This document shows, one piece after another, positions 18,392-27,098 of a stretch of DNA of 64,000 nt (position 1 is its first letter; the number at the start of each line of letters is the position of its first letter). The stretch is from NCBI RefSeq assembly GCF_013364195.1, contig NZ_CP054918.1:5817001-5881000 (forward strand), written 5' to 3'. The translations under genes were made by a program, and so were the position numbers. Source of the stretch: Streptomyces sp. NA04227. GTDB lineage: Bacteria; Actinomycetota; Actinomycetes; Streptomycetales; Streptomycetaceae. Below the pieces are notes generated by a model, which made no database searches, was not told the DNA's origin, and saw only the letters and a list, made by a program, of their open reading frames with translations.

Positions 18392-18787
18392 ATGCTCTCC
18401 CGCCTGTTTGCTCCCAAGGTCAAGGTCAGCGCGCACTGCGACCTGCCCTGCGGTGTGTACGACCCGGCCCAGGCCCGCATCGAGGCGGAGTCCGTCAAGG
18501 CCGTCCAGGAGAAGATGGCCGCCAACGACGACGCCCACTTCCAGGCGCGCGCCACCGTTATCAAGGAGCAGCGCGCCGAACTCGCCAAGCACCACGTCTC
18601 GGTGCTGTGGAGCGACTACTTCAAGCCCCCGCACTTCGAGAAGTACCCGGAGCTGCACCAGCTGGTCAACGACACCCTGAAGGCCCTCTCGGCCGCCAAG
18701 GGCTCGAAGGACCCGGCCACCGGTCAGAAGGCTCTGGACTACATCGCCCAGATCGACAAGATCTTCTGGGAGACGAAGAAGGCCTGA
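18392..18787 (+). CDS. sodN: Nickel-containing superoxide dismutase
   Basis: A 131-residue precursor. Residues 1-14 (MLSRLFAPKVKVSA) are a propeptide; the mature protein starts with the nickel hook HCDLPCGVYDPAQ, supplying His1, Cys2 and Cys6 ligands. The rest is a four-helix bundle that assembles into a cytoplasmic hexamer. GAGGAAGGA precedes the ATG. The enzyme dismutates superoxide when nickel is available; in Streptomyces it alternates with iron SodF under the Nur repressor. The 3' UTR appears to carry the s-SodF small RNA. Confidence 0.97.
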   Translation: MLSRLFAPKVKVSAHCDLPCGVYDPAQARIEAESVKAVQEKMAANDDAHFQARATVIKEQRAELAKHHVSVLWSDYFKPPHFEKYPELHQLVNDTLKALSAAKGSKDPATGQKALDYIAQIDKIFWETKKA

Positions 18788-18856
18788 CCACCGGTCAACT
18801 CCTTCGCGCTACGGCCTCGTTGGCGGTAGCCACCCCCCGCACCCGGATCGCGGGTC
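18788..18856 (+). ncRNA. Candidate s-SodF small RNA (sodN 3' UTR)
   Basis: In S. coelicolor a stable small RNA processed from the sodN 3' UTR base-pairs with the ribosome site of sodF mRNA. Here the sequence directly after the sodN stop contains AACTCCTTCGCG (18797-18808), an anti-Shine-Dalgarno stretch complementary to a CGCGAAGGAGTT-type ribosome site. A small hairpin ACCCG/CGGGT at 18841-18855 could define the 3' end. The sodF gene is not in this window, so complementarity cannot be checked. Confidence 0.5.
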
Positions 18857-18901
18857 GCCCAACACGGCGGCCAATGCGGTCCGGGTGCGGTCTTGTTCGG
18901 A

Positions 18902-19010
18902 CGGCCGTACGTGCTCGCCAGCGCACTCCGGCCGTACGTTCCCGCCAGCGCACCCCATCCGTACGAGCCCGCCACCGCACCCCGGCCCTACGTACCCCAC
19001 CACACCCCGG
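18902..19010. repeat. 27-bp degenerate tandem repeat, four copies
   Basis: Four consecutive units of CGGCCGTACGTNCTCGCCAG plus GCACNCC, each 25-28 bases, lie between sodN and the downstream membrane protein gene. The later copies drift at several positions. A short minus-strand frame would translate them as repeated GTYGRSALA, but no start signal supports a gene. Confidence 0.8.
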
Positions 19011-19050
19011 CCGATTGCCGCTCCGCCCGCGACGCAGATGTCCAAGAGGC

Positions 19051-20391
19051 TCACGGGACTTCCCCCGGCCCTGACGGCGCACCCCTCTCCGCCTGCATCG
19101 TGGCGCGGCCCGAAGCGGCGAGCAGCGCGACCAGGGCGAGCAGCGCCAGCAGGACGACGAGCAGCAGCAGGACGCTGGCGACCGTCGGGTGGTTCCAGAG
19201 AGCGAAGACCAGGGCCACGATCAGCAGTGCGGCCGTGGTGAGCCACCGGCGATGGGTCTGTGCCCAGGTTCCGGCCCGGCCGGTGCGGATCTGGTGGGCG
19301 AATGCCCACCGGGCGGCGGAGTCCGCGGCCCGCTCGGACGTACCTCTGACGGCGCGTGGCAGTCGGCCGGGGCCGACCAGATAGGCGGCCAGTGCGACGA
19401 CCACGCCGAGCACGATCGCGGTGCGAAGACTGACCCGTAGGAAGCGCAGCAGTGTGTCGAAGATGACCGCCGCGGCGGCGTCCGACTGCACCCGGGGCGG
19501 GAGGTGGTCCAGGTAGTAGCGGCGCGCGACGACCAGGGCGATGGCCACGACCAGGCAGGCGAAGGCCGCGCCCAGGGCGGTGCGTGCCAGGGCGCGGCGG
19601 CGTCGGTGCGCGAGCAGCAGGCCCGCGGCACCGGTCACCGCGGCCATCGCCGGAAGCCAGTTTCCGATCTCGTCCAGGAGTTGGGCACCGTCACGGACCT
19701 TCTCCAGCTGGTCGGACTGGACGAGCACCATCTGCTTGTGGGAGTCGGGGATCTTGGCGGCCGGGGACAGGCCGGCGTCGACGAGCGTCTCCCTCACCTG
19801 GTCGACGGCTTGGCCGACATCGAGGGTGACCGTTCCGTCGTTCACGCCGACGGCGCCACGGCCCTCGCCGGTCAGCGCGTCCACGACCGCGGCATGGGCC
19901 TTCCGGTTGGAGGCCGCCCAGATCCGCTCGAAGCGGTCGCTGCGCACGAAGCGTGTGGCCACCTTCTCCGCTGTGCTGCTGACGGCCGCGTCGAGCTGGG
20001 GGCCCAGGCCCTTCACGGCCTCCGCGGCCCTCGGCGGCAGTCCCCGTGACTCCATCCAGGCGGCGATGTCCGCGGCGGTCCGGTTCCCGTCCACCCGCAC
20101 GTTGGCGGCGTGGGTGATGCGTCTGACCGCCACGTCCTCGACCGCCGGTTCCGAGGCCAGCGGCTTGACCGTGGCGACGTACCGGTCCGTGTCGAGCGCG
20201 ATGCCGTGCAGCCACACCCCGATGAGCGCGAGCGGCACCAGGACACAGGTGAGAACGAGGAGCACCCCGGAGACGATGCTCCTGGCGACCCGGGCAGGTG
20301 TCGAACCTCGTTTGTGCCCGCCGGGTGCCGCCGCGCTTGCGCCGCCGTTCGGGGCGGTGCCGGGCTCGGACGATTCATGGGGGCCGGTCAT
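19051..20391 (-). CDS. Multi-pass membrane protein of unknown function
   Basis: A 446-residue protein with one membrane helix near residue 40-65 (VARSIVSGVLLVLTCVLVPL), a large extracytoplasmic region (about 70-235), and four more helices from about 235 to 430. The outer region contains conserved-looking RYVATVKPLASEPAVEDV and several short amphipathic helices. Similar proteins occur widely in Streptomyces without known function. The ATG has GGAGCG upstream. It stands alone on the minus strand, convergent with sodN. Confidence 0.8.
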   Translation of the reverse strand: MTGPHESSEPGTAPNGGASAAAPGGHKRGSTPARVARSIVSGVLLVLTCVLVPLALIGVWLHGIALDTDRYVATVKPLASEPAVEDVAVRRITHAANVRVDGNRTAADIAAWMESRGLPPRAAEAVKGLGPQLDAAVSSTAEKVATRFVRSDRFERIWAASNRKAHAAVVDALTGEGRGAVGVNDGTVTLDVGQAVDQVRETLVDAGLSPAAKIPDSHKQMVLVQSDQLEKVRDGAQLLDEIGNWLPAMAAVTGAAGLLLAHRRRRALARTALGAAFACLVVAIALVVARRYYLDHLPPRVQSDAAAAVIFDTLLRFLRVSLRTAIVLGVVVALAAYLVGPGRLPRAVRGTSERAADSAARWAFAHQIRTGRAGTWAQTHRRWLTTAALLIVALVFALWNHPTVASVLLLLVVLLALLALVALLAASGRATMQAERGAPSGPGEVP

Positions 20392-20510
20392 GTGCGCTCC
20401 GAGGCTGCTGGGTGGTCGCCTGCCTCCATTTCCGTGGCACCACGGCGGGACGGCACTCCCAGACGAGCCGTATGAGCGAGAAGAACCCCGAACGGGCCGT
20501 TCTCGGGCCC

Positions 20511-20574
20511 GGCGGGCTCCGGAGCGGATTCGCCTACCGGTAGGCGGGCTCCGGAGCGGATTCGCCTACCGGTC
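20511..20574. repeat. 32-bp perfect tandem duplication with internal palindrome
   Basis: Two adjacent 32-base copies starting GGCGGGCTCCGGAGCGGATT cover 20511-20542 and 20543-20574. The junction creates the perfect palindrome CGCCTACCGGTAGGCG (20531-20546). The second copy contains the last codons and stop of the IMPase-like gene, so the duplication copied the gene's 3' end. Confidence 0.92.
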
Positions 20575-21534
20575 GGCGGTGGCCTGCCGCGCGATCAGCT
20601 CCAGCAAGCGGGCGTGCGTCTGTTCATCGGCCGCCGCCACGAGTCCGCCCGCGCCCGTGTGCGGGGGCTGGCCGTGGATGCCGGTCACCACGCAGCCGGA
20701 TGCCCGGCACAGGGCGATGCCCGCGGCGAAGTGCACGCTGTCGCGCAGGTGGCCGTCGGTGACGTACGCGGCCCTGCGGCCTGCGGCGACCCAGGCGACG
20801 GCCAGGGTGGTGGAGACCACGCGCGGCCGGAAGTGTTCCGTGAATCCCGGGGCGGTGAGGAGCCGGGCGGCGGAGAAGTCCGGGGCGTTGGGGAACGGCG
20901 GGTCGAGGTTGAGGTCGACCAGACGGGAGGCGGCGGAGGGGGTCAACTCCTCGCCGTACTCCCCGGCACCGTCACCGACACCGTCCCGCTCCAAGTCCCC
21001 TTCCGGCACGGGTCGTTGAACGCGAGCACGTTCCCCGTCCGTCCAGAACACCTCCCCGCTGAACGGGTCGGCCGTCGCCGCCACCGTGATGTCGGGACCC
21101 ACCCGCAGGGCGACGTTCACCCCGACCAGCATGTTGTGCACCGCGTAGTTGAGCGTGCCGCACAGAGGGTCGACCAGCCATCGGCGTGACGCGCCGACGG
21201 GTCCGGTCCGACCGCTCTCCTCGCCCGTGACGGCGTCGTCGGGCCGGGCCGTGCGCAGCACGTCGAGGATGGCCTTCTCCGCCGCGAGATCCGCCGCGGT
21301 CGCGAAGTCACCGGCGCCCTTCTCGTACCGCGTCAGCGCCGCCCCGTACATCTCACGAACCACGGCGGCCCCGGCTCGCGCCGCCGCCACCGCCACGCGC
21401 GCGTCGGAGACACCGCCCGTCACTGCCACGTGCTCGTCGGGCGCACCGGCCGTCACTACTACGTGCTCGTCGGACGCACCGCCCGTGCTCGCCCCGCGCG
21501 TCTCTGCCGCGCCGCTCATCGCCCCCACGTGCAC
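20566..21534 (-). CDS. Inositol-monophosphatase-like protein with altered metal ligand
   Basis: A 322-residue member of the FIG/IMPase superfamily. The Glu ligand (AVTGEESG), the first Asp of WLVDPLCGTLNYA and the late Asp of RDSVHFAAG are present, but the canonical second Asp of the DPxDGT motif is Cys. This ligand binds the catalytic Mg2+ in characterised enzymes, so activity may be altered or lost. The N-terminal 45 residues contain three imperfect copies of a DEHVAVTGG-like unit produced by tandem duplication. The start is uncertain: GTG at 21534 or ATG at 21519. The substrate is unknown. Confidence 0.78.
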   Translation of the reverse strand: MHVGAMSGAAETRGASTGGASDEHVVVTAGAPDEHVAVTGGVSDARVAVAAARAGAAVVREMYGAALTRYEKGAGDFATAADLAAEKAILDVLRTARPDDAVTGEESGRTGPVGASRRWLVDPLCGTLNYAVHNMLVGVNVALRVGPDITVAATADPFSGEVFWTDGERARVQRPVPEGDLERDGVGDGAGEYGEELTPSAASRLVDLNLDPPFPNAPDFSAARLLTAPGFTEHFRPRVVSTTLAVAWVAAGRRAAYVTDGHLRDSVHFAAGIALCRASGCVVTGIHGQPPHTGAGGLVAAADEQTHARLLELIARQATADR

Positions 21535-21563
21535 CCAGCCCCCGCTCCCGGTCCCGGTCCCGC

Positions 21564-22196
21564 TCAGCCCTGTTCGCCCTCCCGGGCGCCGACCGCTCCG
21601 GGTCCGAACACCCGGTTGCCCGCGGGTTGCGGTTCGGGGCTGCGGAAGTAGTCGTCGAGGGCGAACACTACGTGCATACGGCCGAGTTGACCGACATCGT
21701 CGGTGTCGAGCAGCGCGAATCCGGTACGGGCGTCCGCCTCCGCGATGCCGAAGGCGCAGGTGAGGAAGGCGACCCAGTCGGCCTCGCTCAGGAGTCCGTC
21801 GCCGTCCGGGTCGGACAGGCCGAAGGCGAGTTCGCGCACCTTGTCGAGGAAGGGGGTCCGGGGGTTCTCGGGCAGCCCGCTCTCGCAGGCGTGCACGAAC
21901 TGCTCCCTGGTCAGGCGCTCACCGGGAGCCGGGGCCAGGGTGGCGAGGCCGTCGTCCCAGAGCGCGGTGAAGTACCCCTGGACCGTGGCCGCTTCCTCCG
22001 TACCGGGTGCGTGCCCGAGAGCCTTGGCGCAGGCACGACCCCGCAGCTCCAGGCAGCGCCGGTCCAGAACTCCCGTACCGGGAACGGAACTTGAGTCACC
22101 ACCGTCCGCCACCGAGCCGGAGCCGGCGGCGTCCGCGTCGAGGAGGAGCAGATCGAAGAAGTACGCGTACTTGGCCCGGAGCAAGCCGTCGGGCAT
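21564..22196 (-). CDS. EF-hand calcium-binding protein (calerythrin-like)
   Basis: A 210-residue acidic cytoplasmic protein. The clearest EF-hand loop is DPDGDGLLSEADW (near residue 127), with all early oxygen ligands and Asp at position 12. A second loop LDTDDVGQLGRMH (near residue 165) lacks position-5 and position-12 acids and is degenerate; the N-terminal DADAAGSGSVAD resembles a third. Calerythrin-type four-EF-hand proteins are common in actinomycetes as calcium buffers or sensors. GAGAGGGA precedes the ATG. It lies 30 bases upstream of the IMPase-like gene on the same strand, so the two may be cotranscribed. Confidence 0.82.
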   Translation of the reverse strand: MPDGLLRAKYAYFFDLLLLDADAAGSGSVADGGDSSSVPGTGVLDRRCLELRGRACAKALGHAPGTEEAATVQGYFTALWDDGLATLAPAPGERLTREQFVHACESGLPENPRTPFLDKVRELAFGLSDPDGDGLLSEADWVAFLTCAFGIAEADARTGFALLDTDDVGQLGRMHVVFALDDYFRSPEPQPAGNRVFGPGAVGAREGEQG

Positions 22197-22378
22197 GGCG
22201 GTCCCTCTCGTCGTCGGACGGTCAACCGGAGCGTAGCCGCGCGCCTTCGCGATGCACCAGGCCGGGCGAGCGCCACGGGAACCGACCGTTCCGCACCGGG
22301 GCCACCCGCCCGATCATGCCTTCGGTCAGGCACTCGGCCACGTACTCGGTCAGGCCCGTCAGGCGCCCGGCCGCGCGC

Positions 22379-23875
22379 TCAGTCCCGCGCATGAGCCCCC
22401 CGCCGCCGCTCCGGGATCGCGTCCCCGGCCGGGGCCTCGCCTCGCCCGTAGTGATGGGTGATCACCATGTACAGCAGGCCGGTGCCGAGGACGACGGCAC
22501 CGCACAGGAGCACAACGTAGTTGTCGTACCAGGCGACTTCGGGGGTGCGGGCCCAGCAGATGTTGATGATGGCGAAGATGCCGTAGGCGAGGGCGCCGAA
22601 GTTCACCAGGAGGCCCCAGCGTCCGAGGGTGAACTCGCCGCTCGGTTTCCAGCCCTTGAGGCGCGCGCGCAGGGCGGCGAGGACGACCATCTGGAACGAG
22701 GCGTAGATGCCGAGGATCGCGAACGAGACGATCTTGGTGAGGGCGTCGGTGGACAGCAGCGAGGCGAAGGCGATGAGCGCGGGGATCACCGCGGCCACCA
22801 GGAGGGCGTAGCCGGGGACGGCGCGGGCGTGGGCGAACTTCCGCAGGAACTGGTGGCCGACGATCATCTCGTCGCGTCCGTAGGCGTAGATGAGCCTGCC
22901 CGCCGCGGCCTGGAGGCTGACGGTGCAGGAGAGGAAGGAGATGAGGACGACGGCCATGACGAGCCGGGCGCCGGTCTCGCCCATGGCGTCGTAGAGCACC
23001 TTCACCACCGGGTCGGTGTCCTCCCCGGAGAGCACCGCCTGGTAGTCGGCGACCGAGAGCAGCAGGGTCAGGCAGGTGAAGGTGGCCGCCGCGCCGCCCA
23101 CGTAGATGGTGCGGCGCATCGCCTTGGGGATCACCTTGCCCGGATGGGCGACCTCCTCCGCGGTGTCCCCGCAGGCCTCGAAGCCGTAGTACTGGTAGAA
23201 GCCGATGATCGCCGCGGCCAGGAAGACCGGCAGGTACGAGCCGTTGCCCTCGGTGCCGTAGGTGTCGAAGATGACGCCGAGGTTGTGGTGGCGGTGGGTG
23301 GCCAGCAGGTAGATGCCCACGACGAGCGCGCCGATGAGTTCCGCGCCGAAGCCGATCACCGCGGCCCAGGAGAGCACCCGGGTGCCGGCGTAGTTGATGA
23401 CGATGGCGACCAGGATGAGGACGACGGTGCACAGCACGGTGGTGTGCACGGTCGGGTCGAAGCCGAAGAGGATGGCGATGTAGGGGCCCGCGCCGTAGGC
23501 GACCGAGGTGATGGTGACCAGGAGCGCCCACATGTAGACCCAGCCGGTCATCCACGCCCAGCGCTTGCCCCACAGGCGGCGCGCCCAGGGATAGACGCCG
23601 CCCGCGATCGGGTACTGCGCCACCACCTCGCCGAAGACCAGCGCCACCAGGAACTGCCCCGCGCCCGCGAGGACGAACGCCCAGATCATCGGCGGGCCGC
23701 CCTCGGCGAGTGCGGTGCCGAAGAGGGTGTAGGTGCTGACCACCGGGGAGAGGTAGGTGAAGCCGAGGGCGAAGTTGGCCCAGGGGCCCATGTCCTTGCG
23801 GAACTCCGAGGTCCGCTCCGGTGTCGTACGCGGCTGCCCCGGGCCGTCCTGCCCGGCCGCGCTCGCCCCGGCCAT
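22379..23875 (-). CDS. APC-superfamily amino acid/amine permease (putative choline or betaine-precursor uptake)
   Basis: A 498-residue transporter with 12 predicted membrane helices. The first helix ALGFTYLSPVVSTYTLFG and the AGGVYPWARRLWG segment fit the amino acid-choline transporter subgroup of the APC superfamily. Its ATG overlaps the stop of the choline-dehydrogenase-like gene (TGATG), so it is last in the betB-betA-transporter operon. The context suggests it imports choline or a related quaternary amine for oxidation, rather than a general amino acid. Confidence 0.87.
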   Translation of the reverse strand: MAGASAAGQDGPGQPRTTPERTSEFRKDMGPWANFALGFTYLSPVVSTYTLFGTALAEGGPPMIWAFVLAGAGQFLVALVFGEVVAQYPIAGGVYPWARRLWGKRWAWMTGWVYMWALLVTITSVAYGAGPYIAILFGFDPTVHTTVLCTVVLILVAIVINYAGTRVLSWAAVIGFGAELIGALVVGIYLLATHRHHNLGVIFDTYGTEGNGSYLPVFLAAAIIGFYQYYGFEACGDTAEEVAHPGKVIPKAMRRTIYVGGAAATFTCLTLLLSVADYQAVLSGEDTDPVVKVLYDAMGETGARLVMAVVLISFLSCTVSLQAAAGRLIYAYGRDEMIVGHQFLRKFAHARAVPGYALLVAAVIPALIAFASLLSTDALTKIVSFAILGIYASFQMVVLAALRARLKGWKPSGEFTLGRWGLLVNFGALAYGIFAIINICWARTPEVAWYDNYVVLLCGAVVLGTGLLYMVITHHYGRGEAPAGDAIPERRRGAHARD

Positions 23876-25491
23876 CAGGCGCTCGCCGCCGCGTCGCCGG
23901 AGACCTGTGGGCGTCCCGGCGGACCGCCGCCGCCCCGGATCAGGTCCGCGGCGCGCTCGGCCACGAGCAGCACGGTCACCATCGGATTGATGGTCGGCAT
24001 GCTCGGGAACACGCTCGCGTCGACGATCCGGATGCCCTCCTGGCCGCGCAGCCGCAACTGCGGGTCCAGGACGGCCATCGGGTCGTCGTCCGCGCCCATC
24101 TTGCAGGTGCCCGCCGGGTGGTAGACGGTGTGCGCCGCGCGTCGTCCGTACTCCGACAGGTCCTCGTCGCTGCGGACATCCGGTCCCGGTGCCACCTCGC
24201 GTACCAGCCAGTCGCTCAGCGGTGCGGTGGCCGCCACCTCACGGGCGATCTTCAGGCCGTCGACGATCGTGCGTTCGTCATGGCCCTCCGGATCGGTGAA
24301 GTAGCGGAAATCCAGGGCGGGTTGTGTGGTCGGGTCGGCGCTTCGCAGCCACATGCGCCCCACCGAGCGCGCCCGCGGCACGTTCGGCGTCATGCACACT
24401 CCGTGCTCCACGGCCGGATAGCCGAGACGTTCCGTATTGACCGTGAACGGCACTTGGTAGAAGTGGAACATCAGGTCCGGGCGCGGGCCCGAGCCGTCGC
24501 GGCGCAGGAACAGGCCCGCGTCCGAGTCCATCGCCGAGTTCGGCGGAATGGGTCCGTCGGTCTCCCAGACGATGACGGACTCGGGATGGTCGAGCAGGTT
24601 CTCGCCGACGCCTGGCAGATCGGCACGTACCTCGATGCCCAGCTCGCGCAGCTGGTCCGCGGGGCCGATGCCGGAGAGCAGGAGCAGCCGCGGGGTGTCC
24701 ACGGCACCCGCGCAGACCAGCAGTTCGCGCTCCGCGCGCAGTACCGCCTTGCCGCCGTCGGCCTCGCGTACCCGCACCCGGGTCAGCCTGCCGTCCTCGT
24801 CCGGAAGGAGCCGGTGCGCCCACGTCTCGAGCAGCAGCGTCAGGTTGGGGCGGGCGAGCACCGGATGCAGATACGCGACGGAGGCCGAGGAGCGCAGATT
24901 TCCCTCCGGCTCGTAGGCGAGGGAGAAGAATCCGGCGCCGTCGGCGAAGGGCTGTGCGTTGAAGTCCTCGACCACGGGCACGCCGAGGGCCCTCGTGGCG
25001 GCGGTCACGAAGTCGCGGGCGATCGGATTGCGGTCCTGCTCGGCCACCGGCACGATCCGGGTCAGCAGCCGTTCCCGGTACGGCAGGATCGTGCCCGGGT
25101 CCCAGCCGGTGCAGCCGTGCGCGACCCATTCGTCGAGGTCCTGCGGCAGCGGCAGAAAGCTGATCAGGGTGTTGTGCGAGGAGCAGCCGCCAAGCACGCG
25201 CGCCCGGGAGTGCAGGATGTGCGAGTTGCCGCGCGGCTGTTCGACGGTGGTGTAGCCGTAGTCGAACTCCGAGCTGAGCAGGTTGATCCAGTTCCGCAGC
25301 TTCAGGATGCGGTCGTCGCCGACGTCGGTGGGGCCGCCCTCGACGACACAGACCCGCACCGAGGGGTCCTCCGAGAGCCTGGCCGCGAGCACACAGCCCG
25401 CCGTTCCGCCGCCGACGATCACGTAGTCGTACGTACTCTCGTGGTCGGTGGAACCGGTGCCCTTACCGTCGCCGCTGTGCTGACTCGTCAC
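23875..25491 (-). CDS. betA: Choline dehydrogenase-like GMC oxidoreductase
   Basis: A 538-residue GMC flavoprotein. The FAD-binding N-terminus is DYVIVGGGTAGCVLAARLSE with a following VVEGGP; GMC signature 1 region reads LGGCSSHN and signature 2 GAVDTPRLLLLSGIG. The C-terminus contains HPAGTCKMG with the catalytic His-like residue and a final INPMVTVLLVAERAADLI. The GTG at 25491 follows GGAGAGG; a longer open frame upstream runs antisense to repeats and the aldehyde dehydrogenase and is not used. It should oxidise choline to betaine aldehyde, given the adjacent aldehyde dehydrogenase. Other alcohol substrates remain possible. Confidence 0.88.
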   Translation of the reverse strand: MTSQHSGDGKGTGSTDHESTYDYVIVGGGTAGCVLAARLSEDPSVRVCVVEGGPTDVGDDRILKLRNWINLLSSEFDYGYTTVEQPRGNSHILHSRARVLGGCSSHNTLISFLPLPQDLDEWVAHGCTGWDPGTILPYRERLLTRIVPVAEQDRNPIARDFVTAATRALGVPVVEDFNAQPFADGAGFFSLAYEPEGNLRSSASVAYLHPVLARPNLTLLLETWAHRLLPDEDGRLTRVRVREADGGKAVLRAERELLVCAGAVDTPRLLLLSGIGPADQLRELGIEVRADLPGVGENLLDHPESVIVWETDGPIPPNSAMDSDAGLFLRRDGSGPRPDLMFHFYQVPFTVNTERLGYPAVEHGVCMTPNVPRARSVGRMWLRSADPTTQPALDFRYFTDPEGHDERTIVDGLKIAREVAATAPLSDWLVREVAPGPDVRSDEDLSEYGRRAAHTVYHPAGTCKMGADDDPMAVLDPQLRLRGQEGIRIVDASVFPSMPTINPMVTVLLVAERAADLIRGGGGPPGRPQVSGDAAASA

Positions 25492-25507
25492 GCCTGGCTT
25501 CCTCTCC

Positions 25508-25597
25508 TTGTCCTGGTGTCGGCTGGTCCTGGTGTCGGCCGGTCTCGGTGTCGGCTGGTCCCGGGGTTCGCCGGTCCCGGGGACCGCCGGTCCCGGT
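25508..25597. repeat. Imperfect ~15-18 bp repeats between betB and betA
   Basis: Repeated GGTGTCGGCTGGTCC-like and GCCGGTCCCGGGG-like units fill the 107-base gap between the aldehyde dehydrogenase stop and the GMC gene start, ending just before the GMC ribosome site. Confidence 0.7.
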
Positions 25598-25598
25598 C

Positions 25599-27065
25599 TC
25601 AGCCCTTGAACCAGCCGGACGGCGCCGGGTCGAGGTTCTGGTAGATGTGCTTGGTCTCCTGGTACTCGTGCAGGCCGGTCGGACCGAGTTCGCGGCCCAC
25701 TCCGGAGCGGCCGAAGCCGCCCCACTCGGCCTGCGGAAGGTAGGGGTGGAAGTCGTTGATCCAGACGGTGCCGTGCCGCAGCGCGTTGGCCACCCGCTGG
25801 GCGCGGCTCGCGTCGCTCGTCCACACCGCTCCGGCGAGTCCGTAGCGCGTGTCGTTGGCGAGCGACACCGCGTGCGCCTCGTCGCGGAAGCGTTCGGCGG
25901 TCACCACCGGTCCGAAGACCTCTTCTTGCACGATCCGCATCGAGCGGTCGCAGTCCGCGTAGATCGTGGGCAACAGGAAGTAGCCACGCGCCAGTTGGGG
26001 GTCGTCGGGCCGACGGCCGCCGGTGACGAGCCGGGCCCCTTCGGTACGGGCGATCTCCAGATACCCCTCGACCTTCGCCCGGTGCTCGGCCGAGCTGAGC
26101 GGTCCGCTCTCGGTGGCCGGATCCAGTCCGCTGCCGAGCCGGATCGCCTCGGCCCGCCGGGCGAGCGCCGCCACGAACTCCTCGTACAGCTCGTCCTGTA
26201 CGAGCAGCCGGGAACCCGCCGAGCACACCTGGCCGGAGTGCAGGAACGCGGCGTCCAGGGCGTAGTCGAGCGCGGCGTCGAAGTCGGCGTCAGCGAACAC
26301 GATGTTGGGGTTCTTGCCGCCCAGCTCCAGGGCGATGTTCTTCACGTCCGTGGCCGCGCTCGCCATGATGTTGCGGCCGGTGGACAGGCCTCCGGTGAAG
26401 GAGACCAGGTCCACGTCCGGGTGTGCGGTCAGGGCCGCGCCGACGCCCGCGCCGGAGCCGAGGACCAGGTTGGCCACGCCGCGCGGCGCACCCGCTTCCT
26501 CGATCAGACGCATCATCAGGAGCGAGGAGAGCGGGGTGACCTCGCTGGGCTTGAGGACGAAGGTGTTGCCCGCGGCCAGCGCGGGGGCCACCTTCCACGA
26601 GGCCTGGAGCAGCGGGTAGTTCCACGGAGCGATCAGGGCGCAGACCCCGATGGGCTCGTACACGACGCGGCTGAGCACCCCCGGCCCCACGTCGACCACC
26701 CGGCCGCCGTCCTTGCCCGCGATCTCGGCGAAGTACCGGAAGGCGTTGGCCACGTCCTCGACATCGATACGCGCCTCGGTGAGCGTCTTGCCGGTGTCGA
26801 GCGTCTCGGTACGCCCGATCTCCTCCACGTCCCGCAGCAGCAACTCGCCGACCCCGCGCAGCACATCGGCCCGCCGCCGGACCGGTGCCCGCGCCCAGTC
26901 CTCCTCGTCGAAGGCGCGCCGGGCGGCCCGCACCGCACGGTCCACATCGGTGGCGTCGGCCTCGTCCACCTCCCGCACGACCGAGGCGTCGAAGGGGTTG
27001 AGGACCTCCCGGCGGCCACCGGCGGCCGCCGCCGTCCACTCACCGTCGATGTACAGGTCGGCCAT
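25599..27065 (-). CDS. betB: Betaine-aldehyde dehydrogenase-type aldehyde dehydrogenase
   Basis: A 488-residue NAD(P)-dependent aldehyde dehydrogenase. The catalytic Glu lies in ALELGGKNPN and the catalytic Cys in SGQVCSAGSR; the cofactor stretch APWNYPLLQASWKVAPALAAGN and the FTGGLSTG turn are intact. The C-terminus ends EWGGFGRSGVGRELGPTGLHEY, typical of betaine-aldehyde dehydrogenases. GAGGAG precedes the ATG at 27065. It is the first gene of the operon converting choline to glycine betaine, an osmoprotectant. A GAAC-ATC-GTTC palindrome sits in its leader. Confidence 0.9.
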   Translation of the reverse strand: MADLYIDGEWTAAAAGGRREVLNPFDASVVREVDEADATDVDRAVRAARRAFDEEDWARAPVRRRADVLRGVGELLLRDVEEIGRTETLDTGKTLTEARIDVEDVANAFRYFAEIAGKDGGRVVDVGPGVLSRVVYEPIGVCALIAPWNYPLLQASWKVAPALAAGNTFVLKPSEVTPLSSLLMMRLIEEAGAPRGVANLVLGSGAGVGAALTAHPDVDLVSFTGGLSTGRNIMASAATDVKNIALELGGKNPNIVFADADFDAALDYALDAAFLHSGQVCSAGSRLLVQDELYEEFVAALARRAEAIRLGSGLDPATESGPLSSAEHRAKVEGYLEIARTEGARLVTGGRRPDDPQLARGYFLLPTIYADCDRSMRIVQEEVFGPVVTAERFRDEAHAVSLANDTRYGLAGAVWTSDASRAQRVANALRHGTVWINDFHPYLPQAEWGGFGRSGVGRELGPTGLHEYQETKHIYQNLDPAPSGWFKG

Positions 27066-27098
27066 GGACCGCTCTCCTCGCTTCCGCCGAGCAATGCA

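Noticed and set aside
22007..24124. 705-codon plus-strand frame
   Set aside because: Runs antisense through the EF-hand, permease and GMC genes; composition rich in Asp/Gly/Val/Arg with no domain.
25492..26226. N-terminal extension of the choline dehydrogenase frame
   Set aside because: The GMC dinucleotide motif begins directly after the GTG at 25491, which has a good ribosome site; the extra codons overlap betB in another frame and are meaningless.
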